Shown: positions 9,005 to 17,433 of the stretch, piece after piece | Layout: the number at the start of each line of letters is the position of its first letter | How positions within the stretch are numbered: the stretch's first letter is position 1 | Assembly: GCA_902788205.1 (NCBI GenBank) | Contig: CADAJJ010000008.1 | Location: forward strand, 6,545 to 70,544 | DNA: 64,000 bases | Source of the DNA: RUG023 sp900315435 | GTDB taxonomy: Bacteria > Spirochaetota > Spirochaetia > Sphaerochaetales > Sphaerochaetaceae | Direction of reading: 5' to 3' | Position numbers and translations under genes: made by a program | The notes under the pieces: model-generated | What the model saw: only the letters and a program-made list of their open reading frames with translations | Databases searched by the model: none | Told to the model about the DNA's origin: nothing

Positions 9005-9561
9005 TTTGCCACCTCCTTTCCCTCTTTCCCGAGGACAATCCCGAAGAAGCCGGCCAGCAGGACCAGCATGGCGGTCGGAATGGAGATGGGAAGCTGTTTG
9101 CTGAAAAGCGCCAGCAGGAAGATGGCCAGGTAGAGCAGAAAGCTCTTCAGGTCGACCACCGATTTCTTCCACAACCGCATGACCGCCTGGACAATCAGGA
9201 CGCAGACGCAGACCCGGATGCCGGCGAAGGCATGTTTGACTGCCTCTAGGTCGGCGAAGTTGCGGAGAAACATGGCGATTGCCAGAATCACGATGATGGG
9301 AAAGAAGACAAACCCAAGGGTGCCGGCGATCGCGCCGGGAATGCCCTTTTTCTTATAGCCGACAAAGGTCGAGACGTTGATGGCGATGATGCCTGGGGTG
9401 CACTGGCCGATGGCGAAGTAATCCATCAGTTCCTCGGTGGTGACCCAGTGCCGGTTCTTCTCCAAGTCCTGCTGCAAAAGCGGCAGCATGGCGTAGCCGC
9501 CCCCGAAATTCACCGCTCCAATCCTGGCGAAGACGGCGAAAAGTTCGAAAAGTTCTCGCAT
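9001..9561 (-). CDS. chromate transporter family protein, first half-size subunit
   Basis: A 186-residue CHR-domain membrane protein: FARIGAVNFGGGYAMLPLL near the N terminus and IGQCTPGIIAINVSTFVGY around residue 60, the same motifs as its downstream partner. ATG 9561 follows AAGGAAC at good spacing; the longer upstream frame lacks a ribosome site. It is divergent from a LysR regulator (9669), with a dyad operator candidate between them. Confidence 0.9.
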   Translation of the reverse strand: MRELFELFAVFARIGAVNFGGGYAMLPLLQQDLEKNRHWVTTEELMDYFAIGQCTPGIIAINVSTFVGYKKKGIPGAIAGTLGFVFFPIIVILAIAMFLRNFADLEAVKHAFAGIRVCVCVLIVQAVMRLWKKSVVDLKSFLLYLAIFLLALFSKQLPISIPTAMLVLLAGFFGIVLGKEGKEVAK

Positions 9562-9632
9562 TGCGTGTTCCTTATCATTGATACCGGAGGGAGTATAGCA
9601 CAAGAGCTTTGTATATGTATAATATTATAATA

Positions 9633-9648
9633 AGATAGTATCTATACT
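9633..9648. promoter_or_regulatory. dyad-rich intergenic operator between chr pair and LysR gene
   Basis: The AT-rich divergent region contains two overlapping perfect dyads: AGATA-G-TATCT (9633-9643) and AGTAT-CT-ATACT (9637-9648). A minus-strand TATACT -10 candidate for the chr genes lies nearby. LysR proteins usually bind such dyads in the shared promoter. Confidence 0.45.
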
Positions 9649-9668
9649 TTAAAAATATGGAGGTGGCC

Positions 9669-10520
9669 ATGGAATTGCGGCAAGTCAGGTATTTTCTCAC
9701 GGTGGTGGATGCCGGTTCGATCAGCGAAGGGGCAAGAAGGCTCCATATATCCCAGCCACCGCTCTCTCTGGCGATGCGGCAATTGGAGGAGGAGCTGGAG
9801 GCGCAGCTGTTCGTCCGGGGGCATAGCCATCTGACCCTGACCGAGGCGGGAAGGTCCTTCTACCAGAAAGGCCAGAACCTGGTGGAACTTGCCTCGCAGA
9901 CCACCAGGGAGATCCGGGAGATGCGGAGGGAGCGGACCCTGCACCTGGGGGTGACACCGACAACGGTCCCGCTGGTCATGCCGGCACTCCAGGCGGTCAG
10001 GAACCAGGATTCCTCCATCCGTATCGACCTGCACGACGGCTCCACGTACCAGTTGCTGGATTTGGTGGCGCGCCGCCTTGTCGACGCGGCGGTCATCCGC
10101 ACCCCCTGCAGCGCCGGCAACCTGCACCAGGTAGCCATCGCCCGGGATTCCATGCTGTTCCTTTCCCCAGACGGACAGGAAAAAGGCCCTGTCCGTCTCG
10201 AGGAGCTTTCCAGGTTCCCTTTGATCCTCTACCGGCGCTACCGGGACTTCATCCTCGACGTCTTCAGCCATCATGCCGTGGAACCCAAGCTGGTGGGAGA
10301 GTGCGACGACGCGCGGACGGCAATCAGCATGGTCCGCGCGTCCTTGGGCTGCGCGATCATTCCTTCCACCATGGGCGATGCCGCCGCGGGAACCATAGCG
10401 CGCCCGGTCGAGGCTCCGGAACTGGCCACCGAGATCCTGTTTGTCTGGGACCGTGACCTGCCGCTGGTCCAGGAAATGAAAGAGCAATTGCTTTGCATGT
10501 CCGAAGCGAAAGAGCAATAA
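9669..10520 (+). CDS. LysR family transcriptional regulator
   Basis: About 283 residues with the N-terminal winged helix (MELRQVRYFLTVVDAGSISE, then ARRLHISQPPLSLAMRQLEE) and the C-terminal effector-binding domain (HLGVTPTTVPLVMPALQAV). ATG 9669 has GGAGG five bases upstream; the ATG at 9657 would have none. Divergent from the two chromate-transporter genes, which it probably controls together with itself. The effector is unknown. Confidence 0.92.
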   Translation: MELRQVRYFLTVVDAGSISEGARRLHISQPPLSLAMRQLEEELEAQLFVRGHSHLTLTEAGRSFYQKGQNLVELASQTTREIREMRRERTLHLGVTPTTVPLVMPALQAVRNQDSSIRIDLHDGSTYQLLDLVARRLVDAAVIRTPCSAGNLHQVAIARDSMLFLSPDGQEKGPVRLEELSRFPLILYRRYRDFILDVFSHHAVEPKLVGECDDARTAISMVRASLGCAIIPSTMGDAAAGTIARPVEAPELATEILFVWDRDLPLVQEMKEQLLCMSEAKEQ

Positions 10521-10591
10521 GATAGGGACAAGGTCAAACATGATCAATTGACCGGCGGCCCGGAGGCAATACAATAGATTCCGAGGGTACG

Positions 10592-10813
10592 ATGAACAGA
10601 AACGTCGAGGCTTTTCTCGAGCAAATGGAGAGCAACGTTGCCGTCAGGGACCGGTTCTATTCCTGCAAGGACTGGAACGAGGCATATGCGTACGCGCTCA
10701 CCTTGCAACAGGGGTTCTCCCTGATGGACCTGGTACGGGGTTTCTGCCAGTGCAACCAGATGGCAGGAGAATTCCGCGCCGCTCCGTGCGGGAGAGAAGT
10801 CGCCAACCATTGA
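10592..10813 (+). CDS. Nif11-like small protein (73 aa)
   Basis: Residues about 1-50 resemble the Nif11 domain: a short helical start (NVEAFLEQMESN), a CKDWNEAYAYA segment and the closing hydrophobic GFSLMDLVRGF. Nif11 domains occur as leaders of ribosomally made peptide natural products and also as stand-alone nitrogen-fixation-associated proteins. The tail after residue 50 holds CQC and a further Cys before the C terminus, which could be a modified core, but there is no Gly-Gly cleavage site and no modification enzyme or peptidase nearby. Assignment is by eye and tentative. Confidence 0.5.
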   Translation: MNRNVEAFLEQMESNVAVRDRFYSCKDWNEAYAYALTLQQGFSLMDLVRGFCQCNQMAGEFRAAPCGREVANH

Positions 10814-10816
10814 CGA

Positions 10817-10845
10817 CAAAACTCCCCTTGCCGCCGGGCAAGGGG
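10817..10845 (-). terminator. intrinsic terminator of the FadL-like gene
   Basis: Stem CCCCTTGCC (10824-10832) with GGGCAAGGGG (10836-10845). On the minus strand it is followed by AGTTTTG. It may also stop the convergent 73-aa gene, but the plus-strand T-tract is poor. Confidence 0.65.
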
Positions 10846-10873
10846 ATATATCTTGCAATGAAAGGGAATCGGT

Positions 10874-12094
10874 TCAGAACGCGTAGGTCGCGCTGAGCGC
10901 CATCTGGAAGACGGTCTTGTCGAGCTCGAAAGTCATGCCGCTCGCAGTGTAGTCCGTCTCCTTGTACAGGGTGTACATGGCGCCATAGGTGACGGCCAGC
11001 TGGTCCATGACCTGGTATTCGACACCGGCCGCGAACGAAAAACTGTCCAGAACCGGACTGAGGACGTTGTTCACATCATCCTTGCTGCCCTGCTTGGAGT
11101 ACAGCGTTCCCGCGCTCAGCAGGACCTTCGGCGACAATTGCCAGTCGGCACCGCAGGAGATTTCCCAGCTGTCATTCCAGTCGATGTCCTTGTCGGGGCT
11201 GAAGGCGGAGCTGACGTCGGCATGGCTGTTGAAATAGTAGTTGAAGCTGGTGGAGAGGTACAGGTTGTCCAGCAGCTGATAGCCGATGCCCGTGTTGATT
11301 TCGGACGGCAGGTCGTTGTCGAACTTGTCACCTTCCTGGATTCCGAGCATGGAGGAGAGGGCGGCCCCTTCCACGTCCGTGAACTTCATCCGCATCTTCG
11401 TGATGGTCTTGTACTGCAGGGAGAGGTCGAGCTTGCCAATCGGCTTGTAGTGCACGCCAAAGATACCGCCGACACCCCAGCCGAACGCATCATAACTCGC
11501 ACCATTCAGGCCGTTGATGGTGAGTGTCATACTCTGGGTAGCCTCGAGGAAACGGATACCGGCAGCGACGGAAAGCGTGTCGTTCCAGTTGTAGGCAAGG
11601 CCGACGGTCTCGCCGTAAGTCACGCTGGTGACTTCCAGTTCGTGGGCTGCACCCCCCAACAAGGCTTTGATCATTCCTGAGCCTTTCTTGTAATCCAGGG
11701 AACCGCCACCGGCGGCAATATGGAACGAGGCGGAAGCCGCGAAGTCGCCGAAGCGATAGACCATGTCGACGTTCGGATAGAGGATTACCGGCTTCTCGTC
11801 CTTGTACGTGGAGGTGCCGATGAAGCTCTGGGTCGCCGCATCCGACGCCTTGTGGGAATATTCCTTGAACACGAACTGGTTCCCTACCTCGGCGGAGAAT
11901 TTCTGCTTCAGGAAGCCGGTCCCGGCCAGGTTGTAGAGCGCGGCCTCCGGACGGGAATCCTCGGTGTTCCGGCTCGGATTGCGCAGGTAACCGGTGCTCA
12001 GGTTGGACTTGGCGTCGATGCTGCCTGCGGAAAGGGTAGCGGCGCCAAGCATCAGGATGGCACTTGCCGCGACGAACTGCGTGCGTTTAGTCAT
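10874..12094 (-). CDS. FadL/OMPP1-like outer-membrane beta-barrel protein
   Basis: A 406-residue protein with an N-terminal signal peptide (SAILMLGAATLSAG), then NLSTGYLRNPSRNTED and AALYNLAGTGFL, the plug-region pattern of FadL/TodX-type channels that pass hydrophobic compounds across the outer membrane. The rest alternates aromatic and polar residues in barrel strands and ends in ...LSATYAF, a C-terminal Phe as expected for BAM-inserted barrels. Transcribed alone. The cargo is not known. Confidence 0.82.
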   Translation of the reverse strand: MTKRTQFVAASAILMLGAATLSAGSIDAKSNLSTGYLRNPSRNTEDSRPEAALYNLAGTGFLKQKFSAEVGNQFVFKEYSHKASDAATQSFIGTSTYKDEKPVILYPNVDMVYRFGDFAASASFHIAAGGGSLDYKKGSGMIKALLGGAAHELEVTSVTYGETVGLAYNWNDTLSVAAGIRFLEATQSMTLTINGLNGASYDAFGWGVGGIFGVHYKPIGKLDLSLQYKTITKMRMKFTDVEGAALSSMLGIQEGDKFDNDLPSEINTGIGYQLLDNLYLSTSFNYYFNSHADVSSAFSPDKDIDWNDSWEISCGADWQLSPKVLLSAGTLYSKQGSKDDVNNVLSPVLDSFSFAAGVEYQVMDQLAVTYGAMYTLYKETDYTASGMTFELDKTVFQMALSATYAF

Positions 12095-12267
12095 AACAAA
12101 TCTCCATAATTTGTAAATGTGTCAGAATCCAACCATATCATATCGCGCTGAAACATGTTTGCCAACTGGACATAATTACATTTTTTGTCAGATTGTGTGC
12201 ATACTGACTATGTGATATCCTGTATATGATACCTAAAAAGGATGCATGTATTGCTATACATATAAAA

Positions 12268-12444
12268 TTATGGGTGTGACTCCGGGTTTGGGGAAGGGAA
12301 GTTGGCTTGGGCCTCCACCTCGCGCTCCTTGGCCCGGAGAAGTTCCTCGTAGCCTCTGAGCGGGGAGAAGGGGATGAATTGTTTGGCTCGCTCCTTCCGG
12401 TCCATGCGGGGAAGCTGCTCCCAGAACCGTTCATTCGTCGCCAC
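12268..12444 (-). CDS. YolD-like small partner of the Y-family polymerase
   Basis: A 58-codon GTG-start gene. Its product contains RAKQFIPFSPLRGYEELLR, the conserved core of YolD-like proteins, which commonly sit next to UV-damage/Y-family polymerase genes, mainly in Firmicutes. AGGAGG lies eight bases before the GTG at 12444. The start lies inside the last 14 bases of the polymerase gene, so translation is probably coupled. Function of the family is unclear; a regulatory role for the polymerase is inferred. Confidence 0.8.
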   Translation of the reverse strand: MATNERFWEQLPRMDRKERAKQFIPFSPLRGYEELLRAKEREVEAQANFPSPNPESHP

Positions 12445-13693
12445 TGCGGTGCCCTCCTATCTGGAGATTCCGCTCCCGCGTGGTCGCCCCTTGTTCCAGG
12501 TCCATGCACTTGAGGATCGCGTTTTTTCCAAAGCGCTGCTTGATGGCGAGCGATGCGAGCTGGAGCCTGCGGTCCTTTTCTTCCTGCCGCGGGTCGGAAA
12601 ACAAATCGGCCTGGCTGTCCGCCTCGTCTGCCACGTCACAGAAGGCGAGGCCGATGCGGCGGATGGACATGCCGTCCGAGGTGATGCGCTTGTAGAGCCT
12701 ACCCGCCGCCTCGGTAAGCAACCGGTTCGAATTGGTACGGGAGGGAAGATGCTCGCTTCCGTTGATGGTCGCGAAGGAGTGGTTCCCGAGGGAAAGGTAA
12801 AGGGCTACCGTCTCGGTCACCGAATGCTTTTCCACCAAGGAGAGGGAAAGGGTGTCGGCCATTTCCTTGACCAACAGCAGCGCCTCGGCCCGGGAGTAGT
12901 CTCGGGAAAGGACTTGCGCGGTGGAGAAGGAGTGGGTCTTGGACCGGTAGGAATGGATATCCCCGATGGTGCAGCTTTCCCGTCCCCACGCATGGTCAAA
13001 GAGCAGTTCGGCATCCACGCCGAAGGCTTCCTTCAGCCGTTTCTGGTCGCAGAGCGCGACCTGCCGCATGGTCCTGATCCCCATATGCTCGAGGCGGGTC
13101 GCGATTCCCGGCCCGATTTTCCAGAAATCGGAGAGCGGCTTGTGGTCCCAAAGGGTCTTGATATACCTCTCCTGATCGAGGATGCCGATGTGGTCGGAGA
13201 CGTGTTTGGCGGTGATGTCCAAGGCGATTTTGGCGAGATAGAGGTTGGTGCCGATGCCGCAGGTAGCGGTGATGCCGGTCTGTCGCAGGATGGACCGCAT
13301 GATCTCGATGGCCAGCTCTTTCGCCGTCTTTCCATACAAGGACAGGTAGTGCGTCACATCCAGAAAGGCCTCGTCGATCGAGTACACCTGGATGTCTTCC
13401 TTGGCCACATAGGAAAGATAGATGCCGTAGATCCGTGCCGAATACTCCATGTAGAGCTTCATCCTCGGCTTGGCCATCACATAGCGCAGACGCTTGGGAA
13501 TCTCGAATACCCTGCACCGGTTCCGTACTCCTTTCGCGCGCAGCGAGGGGCTGACGGCAAGGCAGATGGTCTTGTCGGTGCGGGCAGGGTCGGCGACGAC
13601 CAGGTCGGCCGTCATCGGATCCAGTCCCCGCTCAACGCACTCGACCGAGGCATAGAAGGATTTCAGGTCGATGCAGAGATAGGCATGTTCCAT
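12431..13693 (-). CDS. Y-family DNA polymerase (DinB/UmuC type)
   Basis: A 420-residue translesion polymerase. Palm motif CIDLKSFYASVECV carries the first catalytic Asp near residue 9; the second catalytic pair is in VYSIDEAFLDVT near residue 105. A helix-hairpin-helix segment (KIGPGIATRLEHMGI) and the little-finger domain (SKTHSFSTAQVLSRDYSR) follow. The C-terminal half resembles UmuC-like Firmicute polymerases more than E. coli DinB, fitting the overlapping YolD-like gene downstream. Expected to bypass damaged bases. No LexA box was recognised. Confidence 0.93.
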   Translation of the reverse strand: MEHAYLCIDLKSFYASVECVERGLDPMTADLVVADPARTDKTICLAVSPSLRAKGVRNRCRVFEIPKRLRYVMAKPRMKLYMEYSARIYGIYLSYVAKEDIQVYSIDEAFLDVTHYLSLYGKTAKELAIEIMRSILRQTGITATCGIGTNLYLAKIALDITAKHVSDHIGILDQERYIKTLWDHKPLSDFWKIGPGIATRLEHMGIRTMRQVALCDQKRLKEAFGVDAELLFDHAWGRESCTIGDIHSYRSKTHSFSTAQVLSRDYSRAEALLLVKEMADTLSLSLVEKHSVTETVALYLSLGNHSFATINGSEHLPSRTNSNRLLTEAAGRLYKRITSDGMSIRRIGLAFCDVADEADSQADLFSDPRQEEKDRRLQLASLAIKQRFGKNAILKCMDLEQGATTRERNLQIGGHRSGDE

Positions 13694-13780
13694 ATGGCTA
13701 CCTTATCATATGTGTAGCTAAACGACAAGTGATTGCTCCCCGCTTGAGCAAGAGGGGACGCGGGGCATAGGATTGCAGGC

Positions 13781-13930
13781 ATGGAACAGACGAAATGCGC
13801 CACCTGCCCCTACTGGGTGGCCTGTGACTGGAATGACCGGAGCGTCCCCATCGAGTACATGTGCGAGATGGAGGAGAATGGGAAACCGTGCGCGAAAGAA
13901 GGACTCGAATCCTCTGAACCCAAGCGGTGA
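13781..13930 (+). CDS. small cysteine-rich protein (49 aa)
   Basis: A short frame too small for routine calling. It has six cysteines, including CATCPYWVAC near the N terminus and two more near the middle, so it may bind a metal such as zinc. AGGA lies about eight bases before the ATG. The C-terminal ESSEPKR tail is polar. Not recognised as a known family. It is divergent from the polymerase gene. It could be a chance frame, but the CxxC-rich composition argues for a real protein. Confidence 0.45.
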   Translation: MEQTKCATCPYWVACDWNDRSVPIEYMCEMEENGKPCAKEGLESSEPKR

Positions 13931-14135
13931 ACCGATAGGAAAAGGCTCGCGACACATGTTTGTGGAACGAGGCGGATGCACAAGGAATCATACGTGTTAC
14001 GGTGGGGTCTAACATAAGAGTATGGGAAAGGGGACGCTGCTCGTACATTTGTACATAGTAACGACAATGATACCAAGCGGAGATACCATCCCCATAAGCG
14101 ACAGTATCACGGCAAGCTTCACCGTGACCGTCCGG

Positions 14136-14433
14136 CTACATCGGTACGCAATCAGAGAAGGAAGGAAATCGAGACGGTGACAACCAAATGACAACATCCT
14201 CTGCCGCGAAAGCTGTATGCAAAAGTACATTACCTTCCTTCCATACCCTGTCTCTTTTCAATCCAACACGAACAAAAACTCCTTTCTTTTGCAGCGAAGA
14301 CATGGCTCTCTCAATGGTGCGCTTTGAAACCCCCACTTGCATCGCAAGTGTAACGATGTCATCTCTGGATTGCTGATCACCAAAGCAGCTACCGTTTGCT
14401 CTGTTTTATGAAAATGAACGGTATCCTGATGCC
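14136..14433 (-). pseudogene. remnant of a winged-helix domain protein
   Basis: The minus-strand frame reads SRDDIVTLAMQVGVSKRT, then ERAMSSLQKKGVFVRVG, a helix-turn-helix and wing like the C-terminal ends of Fic/RecG-like or MarR-type proteins. The frame is closed upstream by TAA (about 14430) with no start codon context, and downstream it runs into unrelated residues. No N-terminal catalytic part is found. Best explained as the leftover end of a lost gene. An ATG at 14342 could in principle start a 68-residue protein. Confidence 0.45.
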
Positions 14434-14513
14434 ATATGCGACATCGTTATTTTCCAACCATCATTTTGTGTCGGTTTGAAAGCTGCATACCTTGTGTACT
14501 ATTGCAATACTCT

Positions 14514-14549
14514 AAAAAAACACAACCTCACGCAGGTAACGTGAGGTTG
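14514..14549 (-). terminator. intrinsic terminator of tRNA-Lys
   Basis: A perfect 10-bp stem, CAACCTCACG (14523-14532) with CGTGAGGTTG (14540-14549), followed on the minus strand by a T-run (A at 14514-14520). Confidence 0.88.
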
Positions 14550-14558
14550 ATGTACGGA

Positions 14559-14631
14559 TGAGCCGCAAAGGGATCGAACCTTTGACCCACAGATTAAGAG
14601 TCTGTTGCTCTACCAGCTGAGCTAGCGGCCC
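14559..14631 (-). tRNA. tRNA-Lys (anticodon CTT)
   Basis: 73 bases with a 7-bp acceptor stem (GGGCCGC/GCGGCTC, one G-U pair), D-arm GCTCAGCTGGTAGAGC, anticodon loop CTCTTAA and T-arm with GGTTCGATCC. CCA is not encoded. A strong terminator follows within ten bases. Confidence 0.95.
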
Positions 14632-14801
14632 GTAACGACTGATTATCCTAGCGAGAGCGCGGTTCTCATGCAAGCCCCCAGGCCGAAAAATGTCATTGGT
14701 ACGGAGACAGTCCCCGCTTGAAAGGCGTTTCTGGCGCGGGATGGCTTTCCTGTCCTTCCAAGTGTATAATGGAAATGGTGGCGGCACCAAGGAGCATCCC
14801 C

Positions 14802-15581
14802 ATGGCTTGTATTACCGGTTTCGAAGGAGAAGACATTGTCTTTCGCATGGACGATGGGTCGAGCAAATCCATACCGAAGACTCTTTGCGACTTCGTTCCC
14901 CAGGTGGGGATGGAGGTGGAAATCCGGGAAGAAGGGGGCCGCTTTACCCTGGTTCCCCGCTCTCCGCAGCGGAAAATGGAGGAACCCGGGCATGCGGTGC
15001 CTTTGCAAAGAGGAGGGCTGAAGCGTACTGCCAAGGAACGCATTCATGGCAACATCCTGAAGTTGCTCCCCCTCTTCCTGTGCTCGATCCTTCCCATGCT
15101 TTGCTCCGCTTGGTCTCCGTTCCTCGGGTGGCTGGCCGCCCTGTTCCTGATTCCTTGCATCGAGTTGGGGTGCGTCCATATCTATCTGGCGCTTTTCGAC
15201 CAGAAACGCTGGTCGCTGGATTTGCTTTCGGAAGGGTTCAAGCCGTATTGGCGGTGTGTGGGCCTTGCCTTCCTGAGGATCCTGTACATCTGCCTCTGGG
15301 GATGTCTTTTCATCATCCCCGGCATTGTCAAGTCCATTTCCTACAGCCAGGCCTTGTACATCTTCGCCGAACATCCGGACATGGAGCCTGGCGAAGCCAT
15401 CAGCGCGAGCAGGAAGATGATGCAGGGACACAAATGGGAATTCTTCCTGTTCGCCCTTTCGTTCCTCGGGTGGTTCCTCCTGTCTCTTCTGACCTGCGGG
15501 ATCCTTCTCGTCTATGTCGCTCCCTACTGGCAGGAAGCCCAAGTCGCGTTCTATCGCTCGTTGGGGCGACGGCAGAAGTGA
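14802..15581 (+). CDS. DUF975-like integral membrane protein
   Basis: About 260 residues. The first ~70 form a small soluble domain (FEGEDIVFRMDDG...), then four to five membrane helices. The pattern IIPGIVKSISYSQALYI followed by the acidic ...EAISASRKMMQGHKWEFF is the conserved core of DUF975 proteins. ATG 14802 has AAGGAG seven bases upstream; the longer frame from 14718 lacks a site. The family has no assigned function. The extra N-terminal soluble domain seems unusual for the family. Confidence 0.75.
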   Translation: MACITGFEGEDIVFRMDDGSSKSIPKTLCDFVPQVGMEVEIREEGGRFTLVPRSPQRKMEEPGHAVPLQRGGLKRTAKERIHGNILKLLPLFLCSILPMLCSAWSPFLGWLAALFLIPCIELGCVHIYLALFDQKRWSLDLLSEGFKPYWRCVGLAFLRILYICLWGCLFIIPGIVKSISYSQALYIFAEHPDMEPGEAISASRKMMQGHKWEFFLFALSFLGWFLLSLLTCGILLVYVAPYWQEAQVAFYRSLGRRQK

Positions 15582-15726
15582 GTTGTTTCCGATGAGGAAA
15601 ACTTCACGAATCCTCACAAAAACCTGATTCTCTTTTGCCCGGGAAATGGATGAAGATAAAGCCAACCGGCGGATGGTGGTTCGCCATAGAAAAGACCCCA
15701 AGAAACATCTATTGAGGAGAATCACC

Positions 15727-16707
15727 ATGAAACGAACAACCATCATGTCGCTCATGACCGTAGTGGCGCTCGCGTTGGCTGGCTGCGCGACGACCAGGAA
15801 TGGGGACCAGGACGAGCAAGCGCCTGTGAGCGACATCGCCTTTTTCGCCCGAACGACTGGCGAGCATCCGGACAAGAGCGCCGATAGCGAGCTACAGGAG
15901 CTGATTGCCAGCGTGAAGCCTGGATACACCCAAGGTTCCTATACGGATGAAGAAACGGGATTGACCGTTCCTTACAACCTCTATCTGCCCCCCGATTACG
16001 ATGCCTCCAAGAGCTATCCGATGGTGGTCTTCATCGGTGACGCCACCACGGCGGGTACCGATATGGACTATCCGCTCACCCAAGGCTGGGGCGGCCTCAT
16101 CTGGGCAAGCGGCGATGCCGAGTGCATCGTCCTGAATCCGGTCTATCCCGACGTTGTCATCGATGACCACGATGCCTATACGGTCACCGATTACGTGAAG
16201 CTGACTCCGAGACTGATTGGTGAGGTGGCGGGTGCCTACTCGGTCGAGACCGACCGGATCTACGGGACCGGTCAGTCGATGGGCGCCATGACCACCTTGT
16301 ATCTCGCCTCAAACTATCCCGACCTGTACGCTGCTGTCCTGATTGTCGACGGCCAGTGGCCGGCCGGCCAGCTTCCGGAAGTCGCCAGCCAGCATATCAT
16401 CTATATCGCCGCTGGTGGTGACGACAAGGCTGCCGCCGGACAGGAGGAGCTGAAACAGTACTTGACGGAGAAAGGCGTCGGCTATGGAGAGATTTCCCAG
16501 CTGGACGCGCAGGCCGACCGCGACTCGTTAAATGGCCAGGTGCAGACGATGCTGGACGAAGGCAACGCGATCAACTTCATCACCTGGGCTTCTGGTACCG
16601 TCATGCAGGGTGTCTCCAGCAACATCACCAGCGAGCATATGGCCTCGTTCGATTACGGCTACAAGCTTTCCGCGGTGAGGAACTGGATTCTCTCCCAGAC
16701 GAAATGA
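15727..16707 (+). CDS. lipoprotein of the alpha/beta-hydrolase (esterase/PHB depolymerase-like) fold
   Basis: A 326-residue protein with a lipoprotein signal (VVALALAGC, Cys at about 20), so it is membrane-anchored outside the cytoplasm. The body has an esterase N-terminal sheet (YNLYLPPDYDASKSYPMVVF), the nucleophile elbow GTGQSMGAM with Ser, and likely Asp/His in the last third (the SEHMASF region). These features match secreted peptidase/esterase families used on plant-wall or polymer esters. ATG 15727 follows GAGGAG. It converges on the GntR gene, six bases away. Substrate unknown. Confidence 0.78.
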   Translation: MKRTTIMSLMTVVALALAGCATTRNGDQDEQAPVSDIAFFARTTGEHPDKSADSELQELIASVKPGYTQGSYTDEETGLTVPYNLYLPPDYDASKSYPMVVFIGDATTAGTDMDYPLTQGWGGLIWASGDAECIVLNPVYPDVVIDDHDAYTVTDYVKLTPRLIGEVAGAYSVETDRIYGTGQSMGAMTTLYLASNYPDLYAAVLIVDGQWPAGQLPEVASQHIIYIAAGGDDKAAAGQEELKQYLTEKGVGYGEISQLDAQADRDSLNGQVQTMLDEGNAINFITWASGTVMQGVSSNITSEHMASFDYGYKLSAVRNWILSQTK

Positions 16708-16713
16708 GGGAAC

Positions 16714-17340
16714 TCACAGCAGGACTGCCGTGTCCGTCATGAAAAGGTGCTGATAGTCGTCGACCGTGCGGCGGAGGTGGTGGAGGACTTGCTTGCCGGC
16801 AAGTTCTCCATCCTTTTGCTGGATGGCGTCCAGAATAGCCTGGTGCTCAATGCGGGCAAGCGCCTCGCGCGCGGAATCTTCCTTGCTCGAGAGGACCCGG
16901 ATCCTCTGGCATTGCGTCATCAATTTCCGCTCCATTTCCACCAGATAGCTGTTTCCGGCCAGCTGGGCGAGGATGCAGTGGAATGCGCAGTCGGCATCAC
17001 CGCCTTGCCGTTCCATCGCTTGTTCCACCTCGTCCTTGGTTACAGGGCGGGGCGCCTGCGCCAGCAGCCGGACAATCGCCGGTTCGATGATGCCGCGCGC
17101 CTGATAGACCATCGTGATGTCTCCCACGGAAATGGGGGCGACCACCATGCCCCGGCTGGGCATGATCCTGACCAGGCCTTCTTCGGCGAGCTGGGTTACC
17201 GCCTCGTGCACCGGGGTGCGGCTGTATCCGAGCATCTCGATGAATGTCCGTTCGCTGATGATGTCCCCAGGTTTCAGCGTGCCATCGAGAATCTGGCCTT
17301 TGACCAGCGTGTATGCCTCTTCTTTCCGTGTGACTGCCAT
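16714..17340 (-). CDS. GntR family regulator, FadR/FCD subgroup
   Basis: A 208-residue repressor-type protein. The N-terminal winged helix contains ILDGTLKPGDIISERTFIE and YSRTPVHEAVTQLAEEGLVR, the GntR signature. The C-terminal all-helical FCD domain (DADCAFHCILAQLAGN; IEHQAILDAIQQKD) binds a small carboxylate-type effector. It is divergent from the flavoprotein operon at 17434-20509 and probably controls it. Start at ATG 17340. Confidence 0.92.
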   Translation of the reverse strand: MAVTRKEEAYTLVKGQILDGTLKPGDIISERTFIEMLGYSRTPVHEAVTQLAEEGLVRIMPSRGMVVAPISVGDITMVYQARGIIEPAIVRLLAQAPRPVTKDEVEQAMERQGGDADCAFHCILAQLAGNSYLVEMERKLMTQCQRIRVLSSKEDSAREALARIEHQAILDAIQQKDGELAGKQVLHHLRRTVDDYQHLFMTDTAVLL

Positions 17341-17360
17341 TGAAGACCCCCGGGAAATTG

Positions 17361-17389
17361 TTGACAACTTCCAAAGAGAATGATATAGC
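17361..17389 (+). promoter_or_regulatory. promoter of the flavoprotein operon
   Basis: TTGACA (17361-17366), 17-base spacer, TATAGC (17384-17389) with an upstream TG as in extended -10 elements. Confidence 0.65.
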
Positions 17390-17408
17390 GGAAACCAGCA
17401 ATATGCAA

Positions 17409-17420
17409 CCGATATATCGG
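17409..17420. promoter_or_regulatory. perfect palindrome, candidate GntR operator
   Basis: CCGATATATCGG is a perfect 12-bp palindrome just downstream of the promoter and before the ribosome site of the first flavoprotein gene. This is a natural repressor position. Confidence 0.45.
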
Positions 17421-17433
17421 TTTGAGGATGGAA

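Larger units (their letters stand above)
13931..14558. other. gene-poor stretch with a decayed regulator fragment
   Basis: 628 bases without an intact gene. Lower GC than its surroundings. The only recognisable content is a winged-helix fragment on the minus strand (listed separately) and the tRNA-Lys terminator at the right end. Confidence 0.6.

Noticed and set aside
9642..10574. 310-residue minus-strand frame over the LysR gene
   Set aside because: Antisense to a normal LysR regulator; His/Gln/Arg-rich random-like composition.
12138..12509. 123-residue minus-strand frame downstream of the polymerase
   Set aside because: Wrong frame; the neighbouring frame contains the YolD-like gene with a proper ribosome site.
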